Below are positions 9,001-16,468 of a stretch of DNA of 64,000 bases, in pieces. This DNA comes from Bacteroidales bacterium UBA1374 (lineage in GTDB: Bacteria > Bacteroidota > Bacteroidia > Bacteroidales > UBA932), in assembly GCA_002305545.1 (NCBI GenBank), contig DBRG01000019.1, forward strand, positions 1-64,000, in the 5' to 3' direction. Numbering within the stretch: the first letter of the stretch is position 1; every line of letters begins with the position of its first letter. Below the pieces are notes generated by a model. The model saw nothing but the letters and a program-made list of their open reading frames with translations, searched no databases and had not been told where the DNA came from. Position numbers and translations under genes: made by a program.

Positions 9001-9306
9001 GCGGGAAAGAACCTGAAAGTCAACACAGAGGATTTCCTCAATATTGTTTCCGAGGTGTTTATCCAGTGGTTGCCTTGTCTTGCCGATGCAGGATTCCAGG
9101 CCTTCTGGAGCGGATATTACACCGAGCCGAGGTACATTGTGGATCCGGACAGGGGCCTATTCCTGGGCATGCGCGGCCACGGATTCATGCTCTCGCAATA
9201 CCTTGCAAAACTATATGTAGATGCACTGAAAGGAAGAAAAGTCCCGGATTATTTCAGGGATTTGACCCTGGACGGTCCGGGACTAAGCGAAATGGCATTC
9301 AAATAG
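6070..9306 (+). CDS. Single-chain multi-centre FAD/Fe-S oxidoreductase (HcnA+HcnB+ferredoxin+BFD+HcnC-like fusion)
   Basis: 1078 residues. Order of domains: plant-type [2Fe-2S] domain (C60, C65, C68, C80); a pyridine-nucleotide/FAD oxidoreductase with GAGPAG at 121-126 and a second Rossmann GAGNIG at 268-273; eight cysteines for two [4Fe-4S] clusters (C461, C467, C470, C474; C495, C498, C501, C505); a BFD-like [2Fe-2S] domain (C606, C608, C642, C647); and a DAO-type FAD oxidase/dehydrogenase starting GGGIAG at 711-716 and ending with YTEPRYIVDP. In HcnABC, opine/octopine oxidase and hydroxyproline or proline dehydrogenase complexes these parts are separate subunits. I infer a soluble dehydrogenase for a secondary amine or imino acid, passing electrons along Fe-S clusters. 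Substrate unknown. It is monocistronic, between two lipoprotein genes that point away from or towards it. Confidence 0.85.
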   Translation: MSSIHKHPILPIPEEDKIPFIFEGQTIFGQKGFTIAAALHQAGLLVHKHSLDHRNRSLSCGIGKCGACEMLVDGKVRRICITRVDGVKEVQRIPDGFLAEGGSIPGSRSVKVYKTLVAIIGAGPAGLAVREELDKKGISSLVIDNNTRIGGQFNMQTHQFFFFEKEKRFGGMRGFEIAASLAGENHDGILLNSTVWDIFENRRLAVKNIETQEIFYVDAEYLVIGSGAVPFMPAFGNDDVPGVYTAAVFQRMMNSELTLLGKNILTVGAGNIGYLTSYQAMQAGAKVRAIIEAMPREGGFPVQANRVRRLGIPIITSHMLLEAIPNRDNTGITGAVIAQCRDFKVIPGTEKKLEGIDTINICTGLIPDDQLLLKGRQAFGLRCHGVGDAIRIGEGTSAVLRGKQCAHEIMQQMGLRISYDDYLAVSKEYIDSQQHPVRILEKPRIPSPERMKAKPFVLFDCLYGFACNPCTFACKYGAITKDSTSAVPMVDYDKCIGCMACVSQCPGLAIFGFDLERNTLFLPVEYEVTPGAAVYLVDNQGKKRAEGTLEKIMFRPNKTNVARVKVHESIPSDLLEISGFIVKEDYPELLSMQPVEERKDIKTYICHCEDVALEDLLKFIGDRDTITADELKHISRMGMGACRGSRCMPRAVQTLRNHGIQVISDLTPRGPMANLVQMGELYPSGLQQEIILPKGANNGNEFEEAGVLIAGGGIAGSALYRYLAEEGFHPVLVNHDRGSSWRNIAGGRPAFSLPALADISAHNLEIFKELERIGNIDFHISRYVNFVHDQATYRSLEASKAWSDAYMVEAKDFRKEISSAFNAGQGTYSHALITNNCWQASPGKTLDLIRHLGTEAGGRILEQTRVIDVEKQGDTYTVILLDHRNRYRVFRTRLFINALGQNGEEFARKLGYITGIYPVRHQAFITKRLPLLGKDGKALDMLIDRRNYKGFSAVYGQQLADTGQIIGCASPVADMQEAGKNLKVNTEDFLNIVSEVFIQWLPCLADAGFQAFWSGYYTEPRYIVDPDRGLFLGMRGHGFMLSQYLAKLYVDALKGRKVPDYFRDLTLDGPGLSEMAFK

Positions 9307-9316
9307 GCTAAACGAC

Positions 9317-10519
9317 TCAATTACCGCAACATTCAAGCTGCCGGCTCAGGTATGTGCGCATATTATTGTATAGTGCACGGACCGCAGCATCTGTACGCAA
9401 TACGTAATTATCAGCATATACTTTTCTAATATTGCCCCCGCCATCTACGAAGAAAAAGGCAGGAACAAAATTATTGATCTCCCCGGTCAGCAGGGCATCT
9501 CCGTATAAGAGCCTTGTAAATGCGTTCACCTTAACCTGGGCAGGGGGATTGAATACCGGCCTGTTTTCCCACCATATCTTAGCTCCGGTAGTTTCATCCA
9601 CATCGTTCAGGCCGTTGTTTGCCAGGTAATCAAAATATTCCTGCTCCCGACCCTCCATTTCCATGGCAACACCATAGATTTTAAAGCCGTAATCCTTGAA
9701 TTCCTGATACAGCCTCATTACCTCGGGCATAAAATTATTACAGTCCGGACACCACGATGCCCATATAAAGAGTAGTGTTATCCGGGCCCTGGTATAAACA
9801 TAACTGAAGGGCAGTTCCGACCCGGGAACACCTGGAATAGGCAACGAAAAATTCCTTGTGGGTGCGAGAAAGTCATGCAATCCCTTCTGGAAGATGGTCA
9901 GGGTAGTAGAAACGGACCCGCCGCCCGATGCGGTTACAGTCCCTGTACGACTCTCGGGACGGTCAACATCGGATATGCTTATCAACAGGGTGTCTTTATC
10001 TTTTATGGCAGTTAACCAGTCTTTAGCACCGGCAGAAACCGTGACTTTCCAGTCGGGAACATTGGTGAAAACCAGTTTTTTAATAGGGTCAACGTCAAAG
10101 GGATCAACATAAATTGAGGGATCCGGATCCCCGAAAAAATCAAGATAATAAGTATCGGCCAGCGTATTGGTCTGTTCTACCGTGAGTGTTTTTTCAATAC
10201 CCGAGGTGGACTTAATAACATATATGGCAATTCTGGGGTCTTCATCAGGTAAGGGTGTTACATTCAGGGTGACCTTAGTTTCTCCGGCGGTGCCTTTGTC
10301 CGGGTACACGTTACACCAGTCTTCGTTTCCCACCTGTTCCATATACCAGTTTTCAGTGCTCTTTACAGTAAAAGTCCTTTCAGCAGACACCGGGGGAATG
10401 TTAAATTTGACAGGAATCACTACCAGGGTTGCAGCTTGATCATAAGGATTGCAGGAAGAAAGAAGAACAAGCCCCAAAACGGTTGTGAACAGTATCCTTT
10501 GTAAATAATGTCTTTTCAT
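9317..10519 (-). CDS. BACON-domain lipoprotein with C-terminal TlpA-like thioredoxin fold
   Basis: A 400-residue lipoprotein, lipobox LLSSC (Cys23). Two BACON-like beta domains (about 30-118 and 125-213, each with an 'ENWY/ADWL ... V..N' pattern and a terminal TLTVEQ/TLTIFQK strand) lead into a TlpA/ResA-like thioredoxin domain. That domain has the active-site motif WASWCPDC (C257, C260) and a cis-proline region near VPAFFF (about 350). Likely a surface or periplasmic thiol-disulfide protein presented on a BACON stalk. It converges on the fused oxidoreductase with an 11-base gap. BACON usually accompanies carbohydrate-binding or adhesion proteins, so coupling to a redox fold is notable. Confidence 0.8.
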   Translation of the reverse strand: MKRHYLQRILFTTVLGLVLLSSCNPYDQAATLVVIPVKFNIPPVSAERTFTVKSTENWYMEQVGNEDWCNVYPDKGTAGETKVTLNVTPLPDEDPRIAIYVIKSTSGIEKTLTVEQTNTLADTYYLDFFGDPDPSIYVDPFDVDPIKKLVFTNVPDWKVTVSAGAKDWLTAIKDKDTLLISISDVDRPESRTGTVTASGGGSVSTTLTIFQKGLHDFLAPTRNFSLPIPGVPGSELPFSYVYTRARITLLFIWASWCPDCNNFMPEVMRLYQEFKDYGFKIYGVAMEMEGREQEYFDYLANNGLNDVDETTGAKIWWENRPVFNPPAQVKVNAFTRLLYGDALLTGEINNFVPAFFFVDGGGNIRKVYADNYVLRTDAAVRALYNNMRTYLSRQLECCGN

Positions 10520-10590
10520 TGTTTTGTCACATATTTATGTGCGTAAAGTAAAACATTTTCCATGACAAAGCAAAACACGCTCCAAATGCT

Positions 10591-10598
10591 TACATTTG
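10591..10598 (+). promoter_or_regulatory. Bacteroidota -7 promoter element (TACATTTG)
   Basis: Exact TAnnTTTG match followed by CA, 19 bases upstream of the SAM hydrolase ATG at 10618. Probably drives the run of genes to 14028. Confidence 0.55.
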
Positions 10599-10617
10599 CA
10601 GACTCAAGGAACATTTT

Positions 10618-11379
10618 ATGCCTGTAGTTACGGTTACAAGCGATTGGAATAAACGCGATTTTTATGCGGGGGCCCTGGAGGGAGGACTACTGGGCATTGC
10701 CCCTGTCTGTGAAATCACCCATCAGATCCATTCCTTTGACGTACGCATGGGGGTGTTTGTCTTGAGACAGGCCTTTACGAGGTATCCGGCGGGAAGCATC
10801 CATATTCTGGCGGTACAGTCGCAGGCAACGGACCAGTTGCCCATGTCGGTTGCTTATTATCAAGAACATTATTTTATTACGGTCAATGACGGCCGTTTTT
10901 CCTTACTATTTGACCATGAACCGCAATGGATACGGGCTGTTTTTGCTGCTCAGGGAACTTTTTCGGAGCTCGATGCCTACATCAAAGCTGTTAAGGCCAT
11001 TGTGGAAGACAAGCTCGGGGAAATGACACTGCCTGCAGACATGAAGACCGAGGTAAGACCTTCTGCTGTAGCTGAAAAAGACTACATCATGGGACAGGTG
11101 ATATATATTGATTCTTATGGCAATGCCATTACCAATGTCTCTCGTTCGCTTTTCGACAAGGTCGGGGCAGGAAGGGATTTTCGCATTTTTTTACAAGGTC
11201 CGTATACCCGTATTGAAAAAATTTCGGACTCTTATGGAGGAGTGCGTCCGGGACAACTGCTGGCCCTTTTCAATAGCGCCGGTCTGCTGGAACTAGCCGT
11301 TTTTATGGGCAGCCTGGCAACCCTGGAAAACATAGGATTATACGATGATATTCAGATACAATTCAACAAACATGGATAA
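10618..11379 (+). CDS. S-adenosyl-L-methionine hydrolase (adenosine-forming), DUF62 family
   Basis: 253 residues of the SAM hydroxide adenosyltransferase/fluorinase-like family, which splits SAM into adenosine and methionine. The N-terminal domain opens with VTSDWNKRDFYAGALEGGLLGI, a variant of the usual 'TDFG..D.YVG..KG' motif. The C-terminal beta domain contains the conserved IDSYGNAITN segment (about 164-173). A length near 255-270 is normal. Its stop lies eight bases inside mazG, so the two genes are coupled. Confidence 0.85.
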   Translation: MPVVTVTSDWNKRDFYAGALEGGLLGIAPVCEITHQIHSFDVRMGVFVLRQAFTRYPAGSIHILAVQSQATDQLPMSVAYYQEHYFITVNDGRFSLLFDHEPQWIRAVFAAQGTFSELDAYIKAVKAIVEDKLGEMTLPADMKTEVRPSAVAEKDYIMGQVIYIDSYGNAITNVSRSLFDKVGAGRDFRIFLQGPYTRIEKISDSYGGVRPGQLLALFNSAGLLELAVFMGSLATLENIGLYDDIQIQFNKHG

Positions 11380-12157
11380 AAAGCAGATATTGGACAGCTT
11401 TGGGAAGCTTTTGGATATTATGGACCGGCTGAGGGTGGAATGTCCCTGGGACAGGGAGCAGACTCTGGAAAGCCTCCGTACCCTGACCATTGAAGAAACG
11501 TATGAATTGAGCGAGGCCATCTTGAAAGGGGACATGGAGGATTTATCCAAAGAACTGGGGGATATCCTTCTGCATATAGTTTTTTACGCAAAAATCGGGC
11601 TGGAGAAAGGAGCATTTGATATGGGCGTTGTCATTGACAACCTTTGTGACAAGCTCATATTCCGTCATCCGCACGTTTTTGGCAACGTAAAGGCCGACAA
11701 CGCCGGGAAGGTGATCCAAAACTGGGAGCACCTTAAAACAAAAGAGAAAAACGGGAACAAATCAGTCTTGTCCGGAGTTCCTGAGGGCCTTCCCGCCCTG
11801 ATCAAATCCTTCAGGATCCAGGATAAGGCCCGTGCCATGGGTTTTGACTGGGAGAAACGGGAACAGGTGTGGGATAAAGTAGCCGAAGAAGCGAACGAGT
11901 TCCGTGCGGAGTGGGAAAAAGGAGACAAGGACAGGATGGAAGCCGAGTTCGGGGATATGCTCTTTGCCCTGGTCAACGCAGCCAGGCTCTATGGCATCAA
12001 CCCCGAAAACGCCCTGGAAAGGACCAACCGGACTTTTATATCCCGTTTCAATTATCTTGAAGAAAAAACGATCAAACAGGGACACTCCCTGGCAGATATG
12101 ACATTACAGCAAATGGACCAGATCTGGGAAGAAGCCAAACATAAACCGGGCATATAA
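11372..12157 (+). CDS. mazG: Nucleoside triphosphate pyrophosphohydrolase MazG
   Basis: A 261-residue tandem-domain MazG, which hydrolyses NTPs to NMP and pyrophosphate and cleans non-canonical nucleotides. The first domain has CPWDREQT and the metal-binding TIEETYELSEAI with a downstream KELGDILLHIVFYA. The second has VAEEANEFRAEWEKGD and EFGDMLFALVNAAR. The ATG at 11372 gives the usual short N-terminus (MDKKQILDSFG) and overlaps the upstream stop by eight bases. Three bases separate it from tcdA. Confidence 0.93.
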   Translation: MDKKQILDSFGKLLDIMDRLRVECPWDREQTLESLRTLTIEETYELSEAILKGDMEDLSKELGDILLHIVFYAKIGLEKGAFDMGVVIDNLCDKLIFRHPHVFGNVKADNAGKVIQNWEHLKTKEKNGNKSVLSGVPEGLPALIKSFRIQDKARAMGFDWEKREQVWDKVAEEANEFRAEWEKGDKDRMEAEFGDMLFALVNAARLYGINPENALERTNRTFISRFNYLEEKTIKQGHSLADMTLQQMDQIWEEAKHKPGI

Positions 12158-12160
12158 ACA

Positions 12161-12910
12161 ATGGAACACTGGCTGAGTCGCTCTGAGCTGCTTGTAGGAA
12201 CAAAAGGACTGGAAAAATTAAGTAATAGTACTGTTCTGGTAGCCGGCCTGGGCGGGGTGGGATCCTATGCAGCAGAGATGCTTGCCCGGTCAGGTGTAGG
12301 ACATCTTATCCTGATTGATAATGATGTGGTTGCATCTACCAATCGCAACCGCCAGCTCCCGGCCCTGACCGGGACCGAAGGCGTGCTCAAGACACGGGTC
12401 ATGGACGACAGGATCCGGCAGATCAACCCGGAAATTATTCTGGAAACGGTCAATGAATACCTGGACGAATCATCTGTGCCTGTTCTTTTAGATAAATATA
12501 CACCCCATTATGTAGTGGATGCCATTGATACCCTTTCCCCTAAGATCGCCCTGATCTGTTACTGGCTTGGACGAAAAACCCCTCTTGTCAGTGCCATGGG
12601 CGCAGGAGCACGTTTTGACTCAACTGCTGTCAGGGTAGATGATATTTCCAGGAGTTACAATTGTCCCCTGGCTTTCATGCTTCGCAAAAGGCTTCGCAAA
12701 TTGGGAGTCAACAAAGGATTCAAGGCCGTTTTTTCAACAGAACTGCCCCGGGAAGAGGCTATTGTGCCTTTTGAAGGGAAAAATAAGAAATCCATGACCG
12801 GAACCATTTCTTACCTTCCGGCCGTTTTTGGATGTCTCTGTGCCCAGACAGTTATTTGTGATATATTGGAAATTCGTACCTTTGAAAGGTTTATTACGGG
12901 AAAATCATGA
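12161..12910 (+). CDS. tcdA: tRNA threonylcarbamoyladenosine dehydratase (TcdA/CsdL)
   Basis: Uses ATP to cyclise t6A37 of ANN-decoding tRNAs to ct6A. The 249-residue E1/ThiF-like protein has the nucleotide motif GLGGVGSYAAEMLARSG (about 30-46), D-N-D at about 53-55, the NRNRQ arginine-finger segment near 63 and the D-A-I-D-T motif near 121. The YNCPLAF and ELPREE segments match YgdL/TcdA rather than MoeB or ThiF. It overlaps the next gene by four bases (ATGA). Confidence 0.9.
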   Translation: MEHWLSRSELLVGTKGLEKLSNSTVLVAGLGGVGSYAAEMLARSGVGHLILIDNDVVASTNRNRQLPALTGTEGVLKTRVMDDRIRQINPEIILETVNEYLDESSVPVLLDKYTPHYVVDAIDTLSPKIALICYWLGRKTPLVSAMGAGARFDSTAVRVDDISRSYNCPLAFMLRKRLRKLGVNKGFKAVFSTELPREEAIVPFEGKNKKSMTGTISYLPAVFGCLCAQTVICDILEIRTFERFITGKS

Positions 12911-14028
12911 CTTTTAAAATAAAGGAAATCACCACCAGAAAAGAAATGAAGCGGTTTTCCCGCTTTCCATTGAAACTATACAAAAACCATCCCCAATACG
13001 TGCCCACCCTGGTCTCTGATGAAATAAAAAGCATCATGGATTCCCCCAGCATGAAGTATTGCAGCCGCAAAATCTGGATAGCCTGCGATGACAAAAACCG
13101 GATAGCCGGACGTATAGTTGGGATAATAAATCCAAGGGCCAATGAAATTTACGGCTATAAGAGGGTCCGCTTTGGGTGGTTTGATGTAATAGAGGATTTT
13201 GAAGTTGCACAGGCACTCATACGGACGGTAGCAGAATGGGGGGCCTCTCTTGGAATGACCGAGATTCATGGTCCGCTGGGCTTCAACACATGGAACAAAC
13301 AGGGATTGGTGATAGAAGGTTTTGAAAACCTCCCGCAGTTCAATTGCCTTTACAACTACCCTTATTACCCCGTTTTCCTGGAACGCCTGGGCTTTTCAAA
13401 AGAAGTGGACTGGATCCAGTACATCATGACGGCCACACAGCCTGTTCCCGATAAGATAGAGCGAATTAACGAGGCGATCCTGAAACGCTATAATCTTCAC
13501 GTTCTTAAATGGAAAAAACCTGGCGACTTCAAACCCTACCTTGACGATTTCTTTGATATGTACAACAAGAGTTTCATGACGGTACAAAATTTCATTCCCC
13601 TCACAAAGGAGGAAATTAATGAAAGTACCCGTTTTTACATGAAACTAATTAATCCGGATCTTTCTTTTTTTATTATCGACGGCAACAACAAAGTAGTAGC
13701 TTTTTCCATATCTTTTCCCAGCTTATCCAGGGCGCTGCAAAAAGCCAGGGGGTACCTTTTTCCCTTTGGATGGTTCCATATCCTGAAGGCCTTAATCTTT
13801 TACAAGGACATTGATCTGATGATGAATGGCGCCCATCCCGACTGGAAGGGAAAAGGATTGAGTTCAATATATCATTACCATACGAATAAAACCGCCATCA
13901 GAAAAAAACTGCGGTGGGCCGTTACCAATCCCCAGCTGGAAACCAATCATGCCATTGATGTATGGAAGGAATATAATACCAGGCTGCACACACGCAGGCG
14001 TTGTTATATCAGGAACATAAATTTTTAA
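12907..14028 (+). CDS. GNAT-like conserved hypothetical protein
   Basis: 373 residues with an N-terminal region ending in VPTLVSDE and a C-terminal half that resembles a GNAT acyltransferase fold (FFIIDGNNKVVAFSISFP; HPDWKGKGLSSIYHY as the acyl-CoA loop; ATNPQLETNHA-like VTNPQLETNH near 340). Members of this group are common in Bacteroidota and annotated as N-acetyltransferase-like or hypothetical. The substrate is unknown. It overlaps tcdA by four bases, so it is the last gene of the SAM hydrolase-mazG-tcdA operon. Confidence 0.7.
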   Translation: MTFKIKEITTRKEMKRFSRFPLKLYKNHPQYVPTLVSDEIKSIMDSPSMKYCSRKIWIACDDKNRIAGRIVGIINPRANEIYGYKRVRFGWFDVIEDFEVAQALIRTVAEWGASLGMTEIHGPLGFNTWNKQGLVIEGFENLPQFNCLYNYPYYPVFLERLGFSKEVDWIQYIMTATQPVPDKIERINEAILKRYNLHVLKWKKPGDFKPYLDDFFDMYNKSFMTVQNFIPLTKEEINESTRFYMKLINPDLSFFIIDGNNKVVAFSISFPSLSRALQKARGYLFPFGWFHILKALIFYKDIDLMMNGAHPDWKGKGLSSIYHYHTNKTAIRKKLRWAVTNPQLETNHAIDVWKEYNTRLHTRRRCYIRNINF

Positions 14029-14039
14029 AAAGTATATAA

Positions 14040-14384
14040 ATGACAATTCACGAAATAGTATCGTTGGTGCAGGGAAAGATACTCTGTGGTAATGTGGGGG
14101 AAGAAGACTTCGTAGAATATTGCTTTGCTTCTGATCTTATGAGCGATGTGCTGACTGTACGCAGGAGCGATTTTATGCTCATTACCGGCTTATCCAATGT
14201 GCAAAGCATCCGCACGGCAGAAATGAGTGATCTTAAGTACGTGATGCTGGTGCGGGGTAAAACACCGCCACAGCCTATGATAGAACTGGCCGAAGAAAAT
14301 GGGATTGTGCTTATCGTATGCCCATATTCCATGTTCAAAGCATCAGGGATTCTGTTCCAGGCCGGATTGAAGGGTGTTTTTTGA
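14040..14384 (+). CDS. DRTGG-domain protein, first copy in hydrogenase cassette
   Basis: A stand-alone DRTGG domain (114 residues): N-terminal MTIHEIVSLVQGKILCGN, central SDLMSDVLTVRR, then a hydrophobic VLIVCPYSMFKASGILFQAG. DRTGG domains occur in Pta and CBS-domain proteins and as small proteins beside [FeFe] hydrogenase genes; their ligand is not established. The stop overlaps the next gene's start by one base (TGATG). It is the first gene of a run of tightly packed genes leading to the hydrogenase structural genes. No TAnnTTTG element was found close upstream. Confidence 0.8.
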   Translation: MTIHEIVSLVQGKILCGNVGEEDFVEYCFASDLMSDVLTVRRSDFMLITGLSNVQSIRTAEMSDLKYVMLVRGKTPPQPMIELAEENGIVLIVCPYSMFKASGILFQAGLKGVF

Positions 14385-14797
14385 TGGATTTGTCGTTTCA
14401 CATACAGGGAGGTGATTTTACCTCGGCAGGAACCGCTTCCTCACAGGTCCGGCGCACCCTTAAAGAACTGGGAGTGGATGCATCGGTGATCAAACGTGTG
14501 GTTGTTGCCTTATATGAAGCCGAGGTTAACATTGTGGCTCACGCCTACCAGGGAACGATCACAGCCATGATCAATCCCGAACGCGTTTTTCTTCAACTGG
14601 TGGATGAAGGTCCCGGCATAGCCGATATTGAAAAAGCCATGACCCCCGGATTTTCAACAGCATCGCAGGAGGTAAGGGAAATGGGATTTGGAGCCGGGAT
14701 GGGTTTACCGAACATTTGCCGTAATGCAGATGTTTTCAATATTCACTCAGTCCCGGGAAAAGGTACAACGGTTGAGATTACTATTCAAATAAAATGA
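14384..14797 (+). CDS. Anti-sigma/RsbW-type ATP-binding protein
   Basis: A 137-residue GHKL ATPase like RsbW/SpoIIAB. N-box YEAEVNIVAHAYQG (about 44-57), G1 box DEGPGIAD (about 76-83) and G2 box GFGAGMGLPNI (about 103-113). The start at 14384 was chosen over upstream in-frame codons because the ATG overlaps the DRTGG stop. It may phosphorylate or sequester a partner such as an anti-anti-sigma factor, but none is encoded nearby. The cassette position suggests it relays a signal from the adjoining HydS-like protein. Confidence 0.85.
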   Translation: MDLSFHIQGGDFTSAGTASSQVRRTLKELGVDASVIKRVVVALYEAEVNIVAHAYQGTITAMINPERVFLQLVDEGPGIADIEKAMTPGFSTASQEVREMGFGAGMGLPNICRNADVFNIHSVPGKGTTVEITIQIK

Positions 14798-16134
14798 GTA
14801 TGGATCAAAAAATGAAGCCCTTTCATCACGCATTAAGGATCCGCAAGGAGATCTGCATAGGATGTTCACGCTGCATTCGCGTATGTCCGACAGAGGCGTT
14901 GCGGGTGAAAGACGGTAAAGCTACACTCCATCCCGAATGGTGCATCGATTGCGGGGAATGTTTCAATGTGTGTCCTGTCAGGGCTGTAGTGGTGGAAGAT
15001 GATGACATAGCGCAAATTTTCAACTACAAGCACAGGATCCTTCTTGTTCCTTCCATTTTCTTCGCTCAGTTTGAAGAAAAGCTTACCCTGGACGCCATCA
15101 AGGGCATCCTTTACGATGTGGGTTTCACTGAGCTTTGCACCGTAGAACAGGGCGCCGACTTGCTGGTAGACGAAATCAACCGGTATATTGAAGAGTCAGA
15201 AGATGAAAAGCCGGTGATTTCCTCTTATTGTCCGGCGGTAGTACGGCTCATACAGGTACGTTTTCCGTCTTTTGCACACCGCATCATGCGTCTGATCCCT
15301 CCCCTGGAAATAACTGCCCAGTATTACAGGAGCGAGTACCAGAAGAACGGGGTTCCCCTTGACGAGGTTGGAATTTTCTATGTAACTCCCTGTGCGGCTA
15401 AGATTGCAGCCATTAAGGCTCCGGTTGGGGGGTATACCTCTCCCATAAACGGGGTAATCAACATGTCTGAACTTTACAACAAGGTTTTCCTGGCCTATAA
15501 GCAAAAAGGAACAGGTGAACACGAGCATTGCACCCTTACCCATTCCTCGCTATCCTCTATCGGGATCCGCTGGTCTACAACCGGCGGGGAAGCCGGCAAT
15601 ATCAGGGGAAGGGCTCTGGCCATAGACAGCATGCCCAATGTGATCGATTTTCTGGAACGGCTGGAAAATGAAGAAATAAAAGGGGTGGATTTTCTGGAAT
15701 TAAGGGCTTGCGACATGTCCTGTTGTGGCGGGATCCTTGTTCAGGATAATCGTTTCCTGATAAGGGAACGCATAGAGAAGACGGCAGAGGAACTTCCCTT
15801 GAAACACATGCTGGACCAGGAGTTTAAAAATGTATGTTCCGGCCACATACCCATGGACCCGGTAGAGCCCAGGGCGATGATAAAATACCATTCAGACCTG
15901 GCCATTGCCCTGCAGCGCATGGAAGAGTCACGCAGGTTGCGGCGGATGCTCCCGGGCATTGATTGCGGCGCATGCGGTGCGCCTTCCTGCGAAGCCCTTG
16001 CAGACGATATAGTATGCGACCGTGCGACCCTGGACCATTGCGTGATCCTGCATGCACATCAGACAGGTCCTGATATGCTTGAAAAAATATGGGGAAAGAC
16101 ACATTTTAACAAAAAAAATCAAGATAAGATATGA
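14794..16134 (+). CDS. HydS-like putative sensory [FeFe] hydrogenase
   Basis: 446 residues. Two N-terminal [4Fe-4S] motifs (C21, C24, C27, C31; C50, C53, C56, C60) precede an [FeFe] hydrogenase large-subunit domain. Motif L1 is SSYCPA: the cluster cysteine (C146) is kept, but the cysteine that shuttles protons in catalytic enzymes is Tyr145. L2 is TPCAAK (C200, Thr for Met). L3 is RACDMSCCGG (C306, C310). A C-terminal Fe-S module (C391, C394, C399, C408) matches the ACS/CODH-gamma-type motif DCGACGAPSC. This layout, without a PAS domain, resembles sensory HydS proteins such as that of Thermotoga. I infer H2 or redox sensing rather than bulk turnover. Confidence 0.82.
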   Translation: MSMDQKMKPFHHALRIRKEICIGCSRCIRVCPTEALRVKDGKATLHPEWCIDCGECFNVCPVRAVVVEDDDIAQIFNYKHRILLVPSIFFAQFEEKLTLDAIKGILYDVGFTELCTVEQGADLLVDEINRYIEESEDEKPVISSYCPAVVRLIQVRFPSFAHRIMRLIPPLEITAQYYRSEYQKNGVPLDEVGIFYVTPCAAKIAAIKAPVGGYTSPINGVINMSELYNKVFLAYKQKGTGEHEHCTLTHSSLSSIGIRWSTTGGEAGNIRGRALAIDSMPNVIDFLERLENEEIKGVDFLELRACDMSCCGGILVQDNRFLIRERIEKTAEELPLKHMLDQEFKNVCSGHIPMDPVEPRAMIKYHSDLAIALQRMEESRRLRRMLPGIDCGACGAPSCEALADDIVCDRATLDHCVILHAHQTGPDMLEKIWGKTHFNKKNQDKI

Positions 16135-16466
16135 CAGTCAAAGAAATGGCAGAAGCCTTGAATTTACGTGTTTTCGCAGGAGAAGAAGGCTTGGAAAAAC
16201 AAGTCGCGGGCGGATACACCTCCGATTTGCTGAGCGATGTAATGGGATATGCCGATGCGGGCATGGTGTGGATCACCCTGCAGACCCACAAAAACATAAT
16301 GGCTATTGCTTCACTCAAGGAACTATCTGCTGTGATACTGGTCAAAGGTTTTGAGCCCGATGACGACACGCTGGCCCTTGCCAGGCAGGAACAGATCACT
16401 TTGCTGGGGACATCGGGACAGGCGTTTGAAACTTCGGGCCGTTTGTACCGGTTGCTTTACCCCTGA
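16131..16466 (+). CDS. DRTGG-domain protein, second copy in hydrogenase cassette
   Basis: A second 111-residue stand-alone DRTGG domain. It shares the layout of the first copy: TVKEMAEALNLRVFAG, TSDLLSDVMGYADAG, an internal hydrophobic LSAVILVKGF and a C-terminal TSGRLYRLL. Its ATG overlaps the HydS-like stop by four bases. The two copies bracket the anti-sigma ATPase and HydS-like genes and have clearly diverged, so they may bind different partners or ligands. Confidence 0.8.
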   Translation: MTVKEMAEALNLRVFAGEEGLEKQVAGGYTSDLLSDVMGYADAGMVWITLQTHKNIMAIASLKELSAVILVKGFEPDDDTLALARQEQITLLGTSGQAFETSGRLYRLLYP

Positions 16467-16468
16467 TT

